Positions 14,933 to 24,716 of a stretch of DNA of 64,000 bases are shown here, piece by piece; the first letter of the stretch is position 1; the number at the start of each line of letters is the position of its first letter. A model generated the notes under the pieces. That model was not told where the DNA came from. It saw only the letters and a program-made list of their open reading frames with translations, and did no database searches. Source of the stretch: Mumia xiangluensis. Lineage in GTDB: Bacteria > Actinomycetota > Actinomycetes > Propionibacteriales > Nocardioidaceae. The stretch lies in NCBI RefSeq assembly GCF_010994095.1, contig NZ_WJYO01000001.1, positions 434,001-498,000 on the forward strand. The letters are read 5' to 3'. The translations under genes were made by a program, and so were the position numbers.

Positions 14933-17900
14933 GTGGTCGTCCGTACTCGCGCTCTTGCTCTCCTGGCCGCCGGCGCGGTGCTGGTCGGCATCCAAGCGCC
15001 TGCCACCGCACCCGCCGCCGGCGCACCGGCGCCGTCCGCGACATCGAGTCCCCCGGGCGTCGGCACCCTGCGCGCCAACAGCACCGAGAACCCGCTCGGC
15101 ATCGGCGGCGAGGCCCCGCGCCTGAGCTGGCGCCTCGACGCGGATCGACGCGGAGTCACCCAGTCCGCGTACCAGGTCCGCGTCGCCACCAGCGCGTCCC
15201 GGCTCGCCGACCCCGACGTCTGGGACAGCGGCAAGGTCGAGTCCGGCCGGTCGGTCGAGGTTCCGTACGACGGCCCCGCCCTCACCTCGCGCACCGGATA
15301 CGTCTGGTCCGTCCGCGCCTGGGACGACCGGGGCGCCGCCTCCGCGTGGAGCGAGCCGGCGACGTTCGAGACCGGCCTGCTGAGCGCCTCCGAGTGGGAC
15401 GCCTCGTGGGTCGGCGCCGCGCGCCCGCAGCTCGGCCAGGAGTGGAAGGACTACGCGGTCGAGTTCACGGCCTCGGAGATCTCCGGCGCCCTCGGCGTGT
15501 ACTTCCGCGGTCGCGACACCGAGCACGCCTACATGTGGCAGATCAGCGCCGCCGAGAGGTCGCTGCGCCCGCACGTGAAGGACGGCGCCTACCGCGTCCT
15601 CTCGGCCAAGCCCTTCCCGGCGGGCTTCGACTTCTCCGCCGAGCACCGCTACCGCATCGAGGTCGACGGCACCACGATCCGTACGTCGGTCGACGGCACG
15701 CTCCTCGACGAGCGCACCGACACGACGTTCACCGGTCCGGGATCGATGGGCTTCCGGACCAGCAACCCCGAGACGGGCACCGTCCACGACGTCACCGTGA
15801 CCTCGAAGGACGGCTCGACCCTCGTCGACACCACCTTCGACGAGGGCGACCGCACCTTCGCCGCGGGCACCGTCGCCGGCGGCGCGCTGAAGGTCGACAA
15901 CGCCGGACCCGAGGCGTGGCTGCGCCAGGACGACCCGGTGCCGCTGCTGCGCAAGGAGTTCGACCTCGCCGACAAGGAGGTCGCCCGCGCCCGCGTGTAC
16001 GCGTCGGCGCGCGGCGTCTACCGCCTCCACCTCAACGGGGAGCGCGTGGGCGACGACGAGCTCGCACCCGGCTGGACGGCGTACGACAAGCGCATCGACC
16101 ACCAGACGTACGACGTCACCGACCTCGTGCGCAGCGGTGACAACGCCTTCGGCGCCGAGCTCGCCCGCGGCTGGTACACCGGCAAGATCGCGATGTTCGG
16201 CCCCAACACCTACGGCACCGACACCTCGCTGATCGCGCAGCTGCAGGTCGACTTCACCGACGGCACGTCGACGACCGTCTCCACCGACGGCACGTGGAGC
16301 ACCACCGACGGACCCGTCCGCGAGGCCGACCTCCTCGACGGCGAGGCGTACGACCAGCGCCGCGCCGACGCGCTCGGCGACTGGGACGAGGCGTCGTACG
16401 AGCCCGAGGGCTGGTCCGACGTCGTCACGCGCGACGAGCCGGTGGACACCCTGGAACCGCAGACCGCGCCACCGGTCCGCGTCACCCAGGAGCTCACGGA
16501 CGCGAAGCGCATCGACTCGCCGACCGACGGCGTCTACCTGTACGACCTCGGCCAGAACATGGTCGGCCACGTCCGCGTCACCATCGACGGCGACGAGGGC
16601 GACACCGTCAAGATCCGGCACGGCGAGGTCCTCAACCCTGACGGCACCCTCTACACCGCGAACCTGCGCAGCGCGAAGGCGACCGACTACTACACGCTCG
16701 GCTCCGACGACGCCGAGACGTACGAGCCGGCGTTCACGTTCCACGGGTTCCGCTACGTCGAGATCAGCGGCGTGGACGAGGCGCCCGACGCCGAGGACCT
16801 CGTCGGCGTCGTCGTCGGCACCGACGGCGAGCTCACCTCCGAGCTCGACACGTCGTCGGACCTCGTCGACCAGCTGCACCGCAACATCGTGTGGGGCATG
16901 CGCGGCAACTTCCTCTCGATCCCGACCGACACCCCGGCACGCGACGAGCGGATGGGGTGGACCGGCGACATCAACGTGTTCGCCCGGACGGCCGTGTACG
17001 ACATGGATGCTCAGACGTTCCTCGACAAGTGGCTCCAGGACCTCCGCGACACCCAGCGGCCCAACGGGTCGCTCCCGGGCGTCGCGCCGATCATCCCCGG
17101 TCGCTTCGACGGCGGGTACGAGTCAGCGGGCTGGATGGACGCGGGCGTGCACGTGCCGTGGACGCTCTGGCAGGCGTACGGCGACACCCAGGTCATCCGT
17201 GACAACTACGCGATGATGCGCAAGTACGTCGACTTCCTCGCGGCCGACTCGACGAACCACATCCGCTCGGCCGGCGGCTACCTCGACTGGCTCAACCTCG
17301 ACGACAGCACCCCGGCCGACGTGCTGGACACCGCCTTCGTCGCGAAGAGCACCCGTGAGTTCGCGCAGATGGCCGAGGCGATCGGCAACGACGCCGACGC
17401 AGCGGCGTACCAGGAGCGGTACGAGGCGATCCGTACGGCGTACCAGGACGCGTTCATCAGCGCGGACGGCACGGTCAAGGGCGACAGCCAGACCGCGTAC
17501 ATCCTCACGCTGACGAACGACCTCGAGCCCGCCGACCGGCGCGATGCGCTCGTCGACCAGTTCGTCGAGACGCTCGAGCGCCGCGACTACCACCTGTCGA
17601 CCGGGTTCCTCGGCGTGGACGGGCTGCTGCCGGCGCTGACGAAGGCCGGCCGCACCGACATCGCGTACCGGCTGCTCCAGAACGAGGACTACCCCTCGTG
17701 GGGCTACGAGATCGGGAAGGGCGCGACCACGATCTGGGAGCGCTGGAACTCGATCAACCCCGACGGCACCTTCAACGACGTCGGCATGAACTCGTTCAAC
17801 CACTACGCGTACGGCGCGGTCGGCGAGTGGATGTACCGGACGATGGCGGGCGTCTCCGCCCTCGAGCCGGGCTACCGCAAGGTGCTCGTCGCGCCCGAGG

Positions 17901-19588
17901 CCGGCGACGGCATCGACCACGCGACGTACGCGGTCCAGACCCGGTACGGCACGGTCCGCAGCGCCTGGAAGAAGGTGGCGGGCGGCCTCGACCTCGAGGT
18001 CTCCGTGCCGGCGAACGCCACCGCACAAGTCCGTGTCCCGGCCCCGAACCGCTGGGCGGTCACCGAGGGCGGCGCACCCGCCGAGTCTGCCGAGAGCGTC
18101 CGGTTCGTGGAGATGAAGGACGGTCACGCGGTGTACGAGGTGGGGTCGGGCGACTACCACTTCGGCATCGACCGCGCGCTCGGCGAGCTCGGTGAGGCGG
18201 CGACCGGCGCCGACGTCCTCGCCGGTCAGGTCGACGCGCTCGCGACGCGCGGGCTGCTCACCTCGCTGCTCAAGCGTCACCTTCAGGGCGAGGTCGCGAC
18301 GCTCGACCGTCAGATCGAGCAGGCCCGTGCGGCCCAGTCCGCGGGGGACCGCGAAGGCGCGACCGCGCGGACGCACCAGGCCCTCGCGACCGTGTCCGCG
18401 CTCGAGCTGTGGGTCGACCTCCAGCGGGTGCTGCGGCTCGTCGACAAGCCGACCGCGGAGGCGTTGAAGGCGACGCTGGCGCGCATCGACGGCGACCTCT
18501 CGGCAGCGTCCGGCGTGATCGTCGGCGCGGTCGCGAAGGCCGAGCCGCAGGGCACCGTCCACCTCGCGGGCGACACCGTGCGGGTTGCGGTCACGCTGCA
18601 GAACACCGGCGGCAAGGCGCTGCCGAACGTCTCCAGCACGCTGCGGTCGGCGTCGGGCTGGTCGGTCAAGCCGGTCGGCTCCCGGCCCGGCTCGGTCGGC
18701 GCGGGCAAGACGGTCACGCACCTGTACGACGTGGCCGTCCCCGAGGGCACACCGGTCGGCACCTCGACGCTCGCCGGCACCGTCTCGTACCGGCAGAGCT
18801 GGGGCGTGGCGACCCTTCCCGTCGCCGCCGACGTGGTGGTGTCGCCGACGCTGACGCTCGACTCGGCATCGGTGGCGCCGGCCACCGCGACGGCGGGCGA
18901 CCGGGTGACGGTGACTGCGGTCGTACGCAACCACAGCGCGCGTGCCGCGAGCGGTTCGTTGAGCGTCGCCGGACCTGACGGCACGCTGTCGCCAGAGCCG
19001 ACGGCGTACTCGGTGCCCGCAGGCGAGACGCGCGAGGTGGCGGTCACGGCGGTCGTCCCGACCACGGTGGTCGCCGGCGCGCTGACGCTCACGGCGTCGA
19101 CGGGCGAGGTCGAGTCGCAGCAGGCCGCCACGAGCCTCGCGGTCACGCTGGCCACGCCGCCAGAGGGCGCGGTCGACCACGTGGACATCGGTCTCGCCGC
19201 GTCGGAGCAGGCGCACGGGCTCACGGCGTCGGAGCACTCCGGCACCAACGTCGAGGCCGGGCTGACGCGGCGCTACACGCACTCGTCGTACCCGGGCGGC
19301 TGGTTCGAGACGGACCTCGCGGTCCCGGCCGGCCAGGCGTTCGTGCTGCGGGCGATCGAGACGTACGACGGTGCGCGCCGCAAGACGTACGACATCGTCG
19401 TCGACGGGGTGGTCGTGCACAGCCACGACGCCCGACGTACGGAAGGTGGTGCGGGAGCGCAGACGTACCAGGTGCTCGTCGACCGTCCCGACCTGACGGC
19501 CGACGGCGTGGTCCGGGTCCGCTTCCAGGACACGGGGGCCGACTACGACCCCTCGATCGCGGACGTGTGGTCGCTGCCGGTCTCCTGA
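14933..19588 (+). CDS. Secreted GH78 alpha-L-rhamnosidase, large multidomain form
   Basis: A 1551-residue secreted enzyme that hydrolyses terminal alpha-L-rhamnose from polysaccharides or glycosides. A signal peptide (LALLAAGAVLVGIQAPATA) is followed by a fibronectin-like N-terminal domain (about 40-130), a concanavalin-like insert (about 150-300), the Bac_rhamnosid N-terminal and beta domains (about 340-620), and an (alpha/alpha)6 catalytic barrel (about 620-980). Catalytic residues lie in DTPARDERMGWTGD near residue 664, plus the glutamate of TIWERW near 935. The tail has a helical linker (about 1085-1180), two CARDB/NEW3-like beta domains (about 1190-1390) and a C-terminal beta domain to 1551, probably for substrate or wall binding. 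The GTG start has GAAGGAG upstream. A terminator follows. Confidence 0.92.
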   Translation: MVVRTRALALLAAGAVLVGIQAPATAPAAGAPAPSATSSPPGVGTLRANSTENPLGIGGEAPRLSWRLDADRRGVTQSAYQVRVATSASRLADPDVWDSGKVESGRSVEVPYDGPALTSRTGYVWSVRAWDDRGAASAWSEPATFETGLLSASEWDASWVGAARPQLGQEWKDYAVEFTASEISGALGVYFRGRDTEHAYMWQISAAERSLRPHVKDGAYRVLSAKPFPAGFDFSAEHRYRIEVDGTTIRTSVDGTLLDERTDTTFTGPGSMGFRTSNPETGTVHDVTVTSKDGSTLVDTTFDEGDRTFAAGTVAGGALKVDNAGPEAWLRQDDPVPLLRKEFDLADKEVARARVYASARGVYRLHLNGERVGDDELAPGWTAYDKRIDHQTYDVTDLVRSGDNAFGAELARGWYTGKIAMFGPNTYGTDTSLIAQLQVDFTDGTSTTVSTDGTWSTTDGPVREADLLDGEAYDQRRADALGDWDEASYEPEGWSDVVTRDEPVDTLEPQTAPPVRVTQELTDAKRIDSPTDGVYLYDLGQNMVGHVRVTIDGDEGDTVKIRHGEVLNPDGTLYTANLRSAKATDYYTLGSDDAETYEPAFTFHGFRYVEISGVDEAPDAEDLVGVVVGTDGELTSELDTSSDLVDQLHRNIVWGMRGNFLSIPTDTPARDERMGWTGDINVFARTAVYDMDAQTFLDKWLQDLRDTQRPNGSLPGVAPIIPGRFDGGYESAGWMDAGVHVPWTLWQAYGDTQVIRDNYAMMRKYVDFLAADSTNHIRSAGGYLDWLNLDDSTPADVLDTAFVAKSTREFAQMAEAIGNDADAAAYQERYEAIRTAYQDAFISADGTVKGDSQTAYILTLTNDLEPADRRDALVDQFVETLERRDYHLSTGFLGVDGLLPALTKAGRTDIAYRLLQNEDYPSWGYEIGKGATTIWERWNSINPDGTFNDVGMNSFNHYAYGAVGEWMYRTMAGVSALEPGYRKVLVAPEAGDGIDHATYAVQTRYGTVRSAWKKVAGGLDLEVSVPANATAQVRVPAPNRWAVTEGGAPAESAESVRFVEMKDGHAVYEVGSGDYHFGIDRALGELGEAATGADVLAGQVDALATRGLLTSLLKRHLQGEVATLDRQIEQARAAQSAGDREGATARTHQALATVSALELWVDLQRVLRLVDKPTAEALKATLARIDGDLSAASGVIVGAVAKAEPQGTVHLAGDTVRVAVTLQNTGGKALPNVSSTLRSASGWSVKPVGSRPGSVGAGKTVTHLYDVAVPEGTPVGTSTLAGTVSYRQSWGVATLPVAADVVVSPTLTLDSASVAPATATAGDRVTVTAVVRNHSARAASGSLSVAGPDGTLSPEPTAYSVPAGETREVAVTAVVPTTVVAGALTLTASTGEVESQQAATSLAVTLATPPEGAVDHVDIGLAASEQAHGLTASEHSGTNVEAGLTRRYTHSSYPGGWFETDLAVPAGQAFVLRAIETYDGARRKTYDIVVDGVVVHSHDARRTEGGAGAQTYQVLVDRPDLTADGVVRVRFQDTGADYDPSIADVWSLPVS

Positions 19589-19603
19589 CGGCACCACCCG
19601 ACG

Positions 19604-19637
19604 AAGGGTCCCCGAGCCGCCCGGCTCGGGGACCCTT
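19604..19637 (+). terminator. Rho-independent-like hairpin after first rhamnosidase
   Basis: A perfect 16-bp stem, AAGGGTCCCCGAGCCG paired with CGGCTCGGGGACCCTT around a CC loop, lies 16 bp after the stop codon. There is no clear U-tract, as is usual in high-GC actinobacteria. Confidence 0.8.
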
Positions 19638-19638
19638 C

Positions 19639-19720
19639 CCGCGTCGCGAGTCACCCTCTCCGCGCCGCGAGCCACCCTTCCCGCGCCGCGAGCCACACTT
19701 TCCGCGCCGCGAGCCACTCT
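19639..19720. repeat. 21-bp tandem repeat, four units
   Basis: Four contiguous 21-bp units (starting 19639, 19660, 19681 and 19702) share CCGCGyCGCGAGyCAC. They lie between the terminator and the second rhamnosidase promoter, outside any supported gene. Confidence 0.85.
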
Positions 19721-19776
19721 CCGTGGCCGGATGCGGTCAGATCCCTTCACGCGTGACCCAGGTCACCCTACGGTCG

Positions 19777-19792
19777 ATTGAAACGTTCAAAA
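19777..19792. promoter_or_regulatory. LacI-type operator upstream of second alpha-rhamnosidase
   Basis: ATTGAAACGTTCAAAA carries the same 13-bp core, TTGAA-ACG-TTCAA, as the first rhamnosidase site. A candidate -10 (TACGGT, 19769-19774) lies just upstream in a matching GGTCACCCTA context, so a bound repressor would block initiation or escape. Confidence 0.75.
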
Positions 19793-19833
19793 GACGTACG
19801 TTCAACCACCGTCCGACCCCACGAGAGGAAGCG

Positions 19834-22800
19834 ATGAGAACGAGGAGCATCACGGCCATCACCGGGACGTCCCTGGTCGCCGCGACGTGCCTGGTCACCG
19901 GCGCCGCCGTGGTCGCCGCACCAGCGGTGGCCGCCGCCGGCCACGCCCCCAGCGCGCCACGCACCCTGACCGTCGACGACACCCCGCACCCGCTCAATGT
20001 CGAGGGCGCGCCCGCCTTCGGCTGGTTCCCCCAGGATCGTGATCCCGGCGAGGTCCAGACGGCCTACCAGGTCAAGGTCAGCGACGACGACGGTCGTACG
20101 GTCTGGGACAGCCGCAAGGTCGAGTCCGACCAGCAGGCCTACGTCGCGTACGAGGGACCCGCGCTCGACGCCGGCTCCGAGTACACCTGGACGGTCCGCA
20201 CGTGGGACCGCACGCGGCGCTCGTCGCCGTGGGCGAAGGCAGCGACGTTCGAGACCGGCATCTCCGACGCCGACTGGGACGGCGCGCAGTGGATCCAGCG
20301 CCCACCGGGTGGTGCGGCACCGGTCGTCGTCGAGGACGGTCGCGCCCGCGTCACCGGCGGCGACGTCACGCTCGCGAAGAACAGCGCGGAGTGGACCGAC
20401 TACACGTACGAGGTCACCGTGCGCCCCCGCACCGGCGGCGCCGGGATCGTCTTCCGCAACGCGGACCGTCGCAACGGCTACATGTGGCAGCTGTCGACGG
20501 CCAACGGCTTCCGCGCGCACCTGCAGCGCAACGGCTCGCACACGGTCCTCGCCACGACGCCGCTCGCGATCGTCGCCGGACAGGACTACCGCGTACGGAT
20601 CGAGGTCCGCGGCTCGACGTTCACGACCTTCGTCGACGACGTCCAGGTCGACCAACGGACGGACGCGACGTTCGCCCCCGGCGGCATCGGCTTCCGCGAA
20701 GCCTCCAACGAGAGCGCGGACTTCGACGACGTCCGCGTCACCGCCGCCGACGGCACGGTCCTGCTGGCCGACGACTTCTCGGGTGGCCTCGGCGCCTGGG
20801 AGGTCGCGGCGCCAGGACGTCAGGCCGACGAGTGGACGCTGGCGCGCAAGGACGTCGCGCTGCAGGGACGCAAGGTCGTCCGCGCACGGGCGTACGTCGC
20901 GGCGAGCCACACCTACGAGCTCTGGATCGACGGGAAGCGTGCCGACCGCGGCCAGTCCTTCTCGTACCCGGGCGAGGGCTACTACCAGGCCAGCGACGTC
21001 ACCGACCTCGTCAAGGGCGAGCGTGAGGTCGGGCTCGGGCTCGTCGCGCACTGGTACGGCTCGGGTCAGGGCCGACCGGCCGGCGTCCCGGGTGTGCTCG
21101 CGCGCGTCGTCATCGAGTACGCCGACGGGTCCACGCAGACCGTCGTCACCGACGGCACGTGGAAGGTGACCGAAGGCCCGTACGTCCAGGCGGGCCGCCG
21201 CAACGGCGAGGGCGAGCAGATCGAGCACCTCGACGGCGTCCGCAAGGCCGCGCTGGAAGGGTGGGACGAGGACGGGTTCGACGACACCGGCTGGGCCGAC
21301 GCCGTCGTGCTCGGTACGCACCCCGCCGCGCCGTTCACGCACCTGCAGGGCCAAGAGACGCGCATCGACGAGTCGACAGCGCGTCCGGTGCGGATGCTGA
21401 CCGCCGACGACGGCACCGTGGTCGCCGACTTCGGGAAGGTCATCCCAGCGCGGCCGGTCGTCCGGTTCGACGACGGGGTCGCGGGTCGCGTCGTGCAGAT
21501 GCGGGCCGGGTACACCCTCAACGAGGACGGCCGCGTCGGCACGTCCACGCTGCAGACGCAGGGGACCAACATGGTGTACCCGTACACCCAGGTCGACGGC
21601 GAGCAGTCGTTCGAGGCGTTCACGCACCTCGGCTTCCGCTACCTCGAGATCCCGGCGGCCGGGGAGGAGATCGATCGCCGCGACGTGTCCGCCGTCGTCG
21701 TCCACACCACCGTGCCCGAGGGGCAGGAGGCCACGTTCGACAGCGACGACGAGACCCTCGACGCGGTGTGGGACATGATGCAGCGCTCGGCGCTGTACTC
21801 GGTCCAGGAGGCGTTCGTCGACACCCCGACCCGCGAGAAGGGACAGTTCCTCGGCGACGCCGCCAACATCTCGTACGCGACGATGCAGGGCTTCGCGGAG
21901 CGGGACGCGACGCAGCAGGCGATCCGCGAGTTCCTCGCCTCGGAGAAGCGGCACTGGAGCTCCAACCCGAACGATGCCGGCCGCTACAACGCCGTCTATC
22001 CGAACGGTGACGGCAAGCGCGACATCCCGGACTACACCGAGATGTTCGTCGACTGGGTGTGGCGCTACTACCAGGTCACCGGCGATCGGGCGCTGCTCGA
22101 GGAGGCGTACCCGTCGATCCAGCGGACCGCCGAGTACGTCCGCCGCCACATCCCCACGTCGGGGCCGACCGCGGGGCTGGTCACGAACCTGACCGGTGGC
22201 AGCGGGGCATACCAGTACGGCATCGTCGACTGGCCCGAGCCCGGACGCTTCGGGTACGACATGGGCACCGCCGCGCGGACCGTCATCAACGCCCTTGGCG
22301 TTGAGGTCCTGCGCCGTACGGCCGACATGGCGGAGGCGCTCGACCGGCCCGCCGCGGAGGCGGCGGCGTACCGGTCGGCGGAGGACGGACTCGTCGAGGC
22401 GATGAACGGGAAGCTCCGCCGTACGGACGGGGTGTACGTCGACGGCCTGCGCGCCGACGGGACGCAGAGCGACCACGCCGGACAGCACAGCACGTCGTTC
22501 GCGGTGGCGTTCGACGTCGCGCCGGCCTCGGACCTGCCGGCGCTGGCCGAGCACCTCGCCGGGATGGGGATGAAGCAGGGGCCGATGACCGTGCACCGCC
22601 TGCTCCAGGCGCTGGGGAAGGCCGACCGGCCCGACGCGGTGCTGCGGCTGCTGACGAATCCCGACGACCTCGGGTTCGCCAACATCCTCGCGCAGGACGG
22701 CACGTTCACCTGGGAGGCGTGGACGCTCGACGCCGGCTCGAACCACAGCCAGTCGCACGGCTGGGGAGCTCAGGCGGCGGTCGACGTGACGGAGACGCTG

Positions 22801-23118
22801 CTGGGCATCCGGCCGGACGGCGCGGGCGGGTCGACCGTCCGGATCGTCCCGCCGGCGTCCGGGCTCGACCGCGCGTCCGGCTCCGTGCCGACGCAGCGCG
22901 GCGAGGTCGCGCTGAGCTGGGAGCGCAAGCGGCACGGCGTACGCGCGTCGCTCGAGGTGCCGGTCAACGTGACGGCGCGGGTGGAGCTGCCGAAGATCGA
23001 CGGTGCGTCGTACAAGGCCGTCGGCAACACCGATGCACGACTGGTCGGGACGGTGGGTGACCGCGTGGTCTTCGAGGTCGGGGCAGGGAAGACGCAGTTC
23101 GTCCCGCTCCCCCGCTGA
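19834..23118 (+). CDS. Secreted GH78 alpha-L-rhamnosidase (second copy)
   Basis: A 1094-residue secreted enzyme of the same family as its upstream neighbour but without the long C-terminal tail. A signal peptide (to about residue 34, ending AVAAAG) precedes a fibronectin-like domain, a concanavalin-like insert (about 150-310), rhamnosidase N-terminal and beta domains, and the (alpha/alpha)6 catalytic barrel. The catalytic signature DTPTREKGQFLGD near residue 665 has the D-x4-E-x6-D spacing known from Bacillus sp. GL1 RhaB, and the second glutamate is in WEAW near residue 960. Differing active-site loops suggest a linkage or substrate preference distinct from the first enzyme. ATG 19834 has GAGAGGAA upstream. 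Confidence 0.92.
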   Translation: MRTRSITAITGTSLVAATCLVTGAAVVAAPAVAAAGHAPSAPRTLTVDDTPHPLNVEGAPAFGWFPQDRDPGEVQTAYQVKVSDDDGRTVWDSRKVESDQQAYVAYEGPALDAGSEYTWTVRTWDRTRRSSPWAKAATFETGISDADWDGAQWIQRPPGGAAPVVVEDGRARVTGGDVTLAKNSAEWTDYTYEVTVRPRTGGAGIVFRNADRRNGYMWQLSTANGFRAHLQRNGSHTVLATTPLAIVAGQDYRVRIEVRGSTFTTFVDDVQVDQRTDATFAPGGIGFREASNESADFDDVRVTAADGTVLLADDFSGGLGAWEVAAPGRQADEWTLARKDVALQGRKVVRARAYVAASHTYELWIDGKRADRGQSFSYPGEGYYQASDVTDLVKGEREVGLGLVAHWYGSGQGRPAGVPGVLARVVIEYADGSTQTVVTDGTWKVTEGPYVQAGRRNGEGEQIEHLDGVRKAALEGWDEDGFDDTGWADAVVLGTHPAAPFTHLQGQETRIDESTARPVRMLTADDGTVVADFGKVIPARPVVRFDDGVAGRVVQMRAGYTLNEDGRVGTSTLQTQGTNMVYPYTQVDGEQSFEAFTHLGFRYLEIPAAGEEIDRRDVSAVVVHTTVPEGQEATFDSDDETLDAVWDMMQRSALYSVQEAFVDTPTREKGQFLGDAANISYATMQGFAERDATQQAIREFLASEKRHWSSNPNDAGRYNAVYPNGDGKRDIPDYTEMFVDWVWRYYQVTGDRALLEEAYPSIQRTAEYVRRHIPTSGPTAGLVTNLTGGSGAYQYGIVDWPEPGRFGYDMGTAARTVINALGVEVLRRTADMAEALDRPAAEAAAYRSAEDGLVEAMNGKLRRTDGVYVDGLRADGTQSDHAGQHSTSFAVAFDVAPASDLPALAEHLAGMGMKQGPMTVHRLLQALGKADRPDAVLRLLTNPDDLGFANILAQDGTFTWEAWTLDAGSNHSQSHGWGAQAAVDVTETLLGIRPDGAGGSTVRIVPPASGLDRASGSVPTQRGEVALSWERKRHGVRASLEVPVNVTARVELPKIDGASYKAVGNTDARLVGTVGDRVVFEVGAGKTQFVPLPR

Positions 23119-23139
23119 CGCCCTCCCCGGGACGCTGTC

Positions 23140-23178
23140 CTGGCTCCCCGGGTCACCGCTGGTGACCCGGGGAGCCAG
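23140..23178. terminator. Bidirectional hairpin terminator between convergent rhamnosidase and rha operon
   Basis: A perfect 18-bp stem (CTGGCTCCCCGGGTCACC with its complement) around a GCT loop lies between the second rhamnosidase stop (23118) and the end of the minus-strand operon (23212). Its symmetry suits termination from both sides. Confidence 0.85.
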
Positions 23179-23211
23179 GGAGTGACCGCAGGACGCCAGG
23201 ACGTGGTCGGG

Positions 23212-23463
23212 TCAGATGAGGTCGCGGCGGACGGCCCAGACGACGGCCTCGATCGGCGTCGAGACGTCCAGGGTCGAGCACACCGCCCGCAGTCGTCGGC
23301 GCACCGTCCGCTCCGAGAGCAGCAGACGACGGCCGACCGCCTCCACGGTCAGGCCCTGCGAGACCAGGTCCAGCAGGACGAGGTCCTCGCGGTCGAGCGG
23401 GCTCGGACGACCGACACGCCGGACGTGGCCACCCCGCGTCATCGTTCCCCCCATCCCCCTCAT
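23212..23463 (-). CDS. Small LuxR/GerE-type helix-turn-helix protein
   Basis: An 83-residue protein that is little more than a LuxR-type DNA-binding domain: SPLDREDLVLLDLVSQGLTVEAVGRRLLLSERTVRRRLRAVCSTL, with the expected spacing, though VRRRL replaces the usual V-x-x-H segment. No receiver or sensor domain is attached. It lies 23 bp after the LldD-like gene as the last gene of the rhamnose operon. Starts at 23463, 23454 and 23442 are all possible. Its role in the operon is unknown; it could be a trimmed regulator or an auxiliary DNA-binding protein. Confidence 0.65.
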   Translation of the reverse strand: MRGMGGTMTRGGHVRRVGRPSPLDREDLVLLDLVSQGLTVEAVGRRLLLSERTVRRRLRAVCSTLDVSTPIEAVVWAVRRDLI

Positions 23464-23486
23464 CGAGGTCAGCCCCTCACCTGTGG

Positions 23487-24716
23487 TCAGCTCCTCGGCA
23501 GGAGCCGTTGCAGCTGCGTCACGTGTCCGGGCTCGAGCTGGTCGAGGCTGCTGACCCCGAGCAGTCGCATCGTCCGCTCGATCTGGGTGGAGAGGATCTC
23601 GATCGCCCGGTCCACGCCGGGGCGCCCGCCGGCCATCAGGCCGTACAGGTACGCGCGGCCGATCAGCGTGAAGTCCGCCCCGAGCGCGATCGCCGACACG
23701 ATGTCGGCACCGGACATGATCCCGGTGTCGAGGTGGATCTCCGTGGAGCCCTTGACCTCCCGTGCGACCTCGGGCAGCAGGTGGAACGGGATCGGCGCCC
23801 GGTCGAGCTGGCGGCCGCCGTGGTTGGACAGCACGATGGCGTCCACGCCCATCTCGGCGAGGCGCGAGGCGTCCTCGACGCTCTGCACACCCTTGACGAC
23901 GAGCTTGCCGGGCCACTGCTCCTTGATCCAGGCGAGGTCCTCGTAGTCGACCGTCGGGTCGAACATCGTGTCGAGCAGTTCCGCGACGGTGCCGGACCAG
24001 CGGTCGAGCGACGCGAACGCGAGCGGCTCGGTCGTGAGGAAGTTGATCCACCACGCCGGGCGCGGGATCGCGTTCAGCACGGTCCTCGGCGTCAGGGTCG
24101 GCGGGATCGTCATGCCGTTGCGGGCGTCACGCAGGCGCGCGCCGGCGACGGGGACGTCGACCGTCACGACCAGCGCCTCGAACCCGGCGGCCGCGGCGCG
24201 CTCGACCAGCGCCATGGAGCGGTCGCGGTCCTTCCACATGTACAGCTGGAACCAGTTGCGCCCGGCCGGGTTCGCGGCGCGGACGTCCTCGATGGAGGCG
24301 GTGCCCATCGTCGACAGCGCGAACGGGATGCCCGCCGCGCCGGCCGCCGACGCGCCGGCGTACTCCCCCTCGGTCTGCATCATCCGTGTGAAGCCGGTCG
24401 GCGCGATCCCGAACGGGAGCGCCGACGGGGCCCCGAGGACGACACGCGACGTGTCGACCTTGGAGACGTCGCGCAGGATCCGCGGGTGGAACGTCACGTC
24501 CTGGAACGCCTGACGTGCACGAGCCAGCGACAGCTCCTCCTCCGCGGCGCCGTCGGTGTAGTCGAAGGCCGGCTTCGGGGTACGCCGCTTCGCGATGGCG
24601 CGCAGGTCCTCGATCGTGAGCGCCGCGGCGAGCCGGCGCTTGCGCGGGCTCAGCACCGGCTTCTTGAACTTGAGCAGCGGTCCGAAGTCACGGGGACGGG
24701 GTACGCGGCGATCCAT
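23487..24716 (-). CDS. lldD: FMN-dependent alpha-hydroxy-acid dehydrogenase (L-lactate dehydrogenase-like)
   Basis: A 409-residue FMN TIM-barrel enzyme. The family signature SNHGGRQLD near residue 292 contains the catalytic histidine and substrate-binding arginine. [11 protein letters not shown] near residue 51, PTGFTRMM and FQLYMWKDR match the FMN and substrate sites of the LldD/glycolate oxidase family. The pathway context argues for L-lactate oxidation to pyruvate: upstream RhaEW yields L-lactate from rhamnose. The gene overlaps the rhaB stop by one base (TGATG), so it is translationally coupled. LldD itself is about 380 residues; this has a basic N-terminal extension. Another 2-hydroxy acid remains possible. 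Confidence 0.87.
   Translation of the reverse strand: MDRRVPRPRDFGPLLKFKKPVLSPRKRRLAAALTIEDLRAIAKRRTPKPAFDYTDGAAEEELSLARARQAFQDVTFHPRILRDVSKVDTSRVVLGAPSALPFGIAPTGFTRMMQTEGEYAGASAAGAAGIPFALSTMGTASIEDVRAANPAGRNWFQLYMWKDRDRSMALVERAAAAGFEALVVTVDVPVAGARLRDARNGMTIPPTLTPRTVLNAIPRPAWWINFLTTEPLAFASLDRWSGTVAELLDTMFDPTVDYEDLAWIKEQWPGKLVVKGVQSVEDASRLAEMGVDAIVLSNHGGRQLDRAPIPFHLLPEVAREVKGSTEIHLDTGIMSGADIVSAIALGADFTLIGRAYLYGLMAGGRPGVDRAIEILSTQIERTMRLLGVSSLDQLEPGHVTQLQRLLPRS

Noticed and set aside
14726-16879. Minus-strand open frame extending far upstream of the SigG gene
   Set aside because: It is antisense to the first rhamnosidase and its translation is low-complexity V/A/R/G-rich. Only the 13754-14725 part has sigma-factor motifs and a proper start.
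17123-22935. Very long minus-strand open frames (over 800 codons) opposite the two rhamnosidases
   Set aside because: They are shadows produced by high GC and third-position bias of the real plus-strand genes, with Arg/Ala/Val-rich translations and no motifs.
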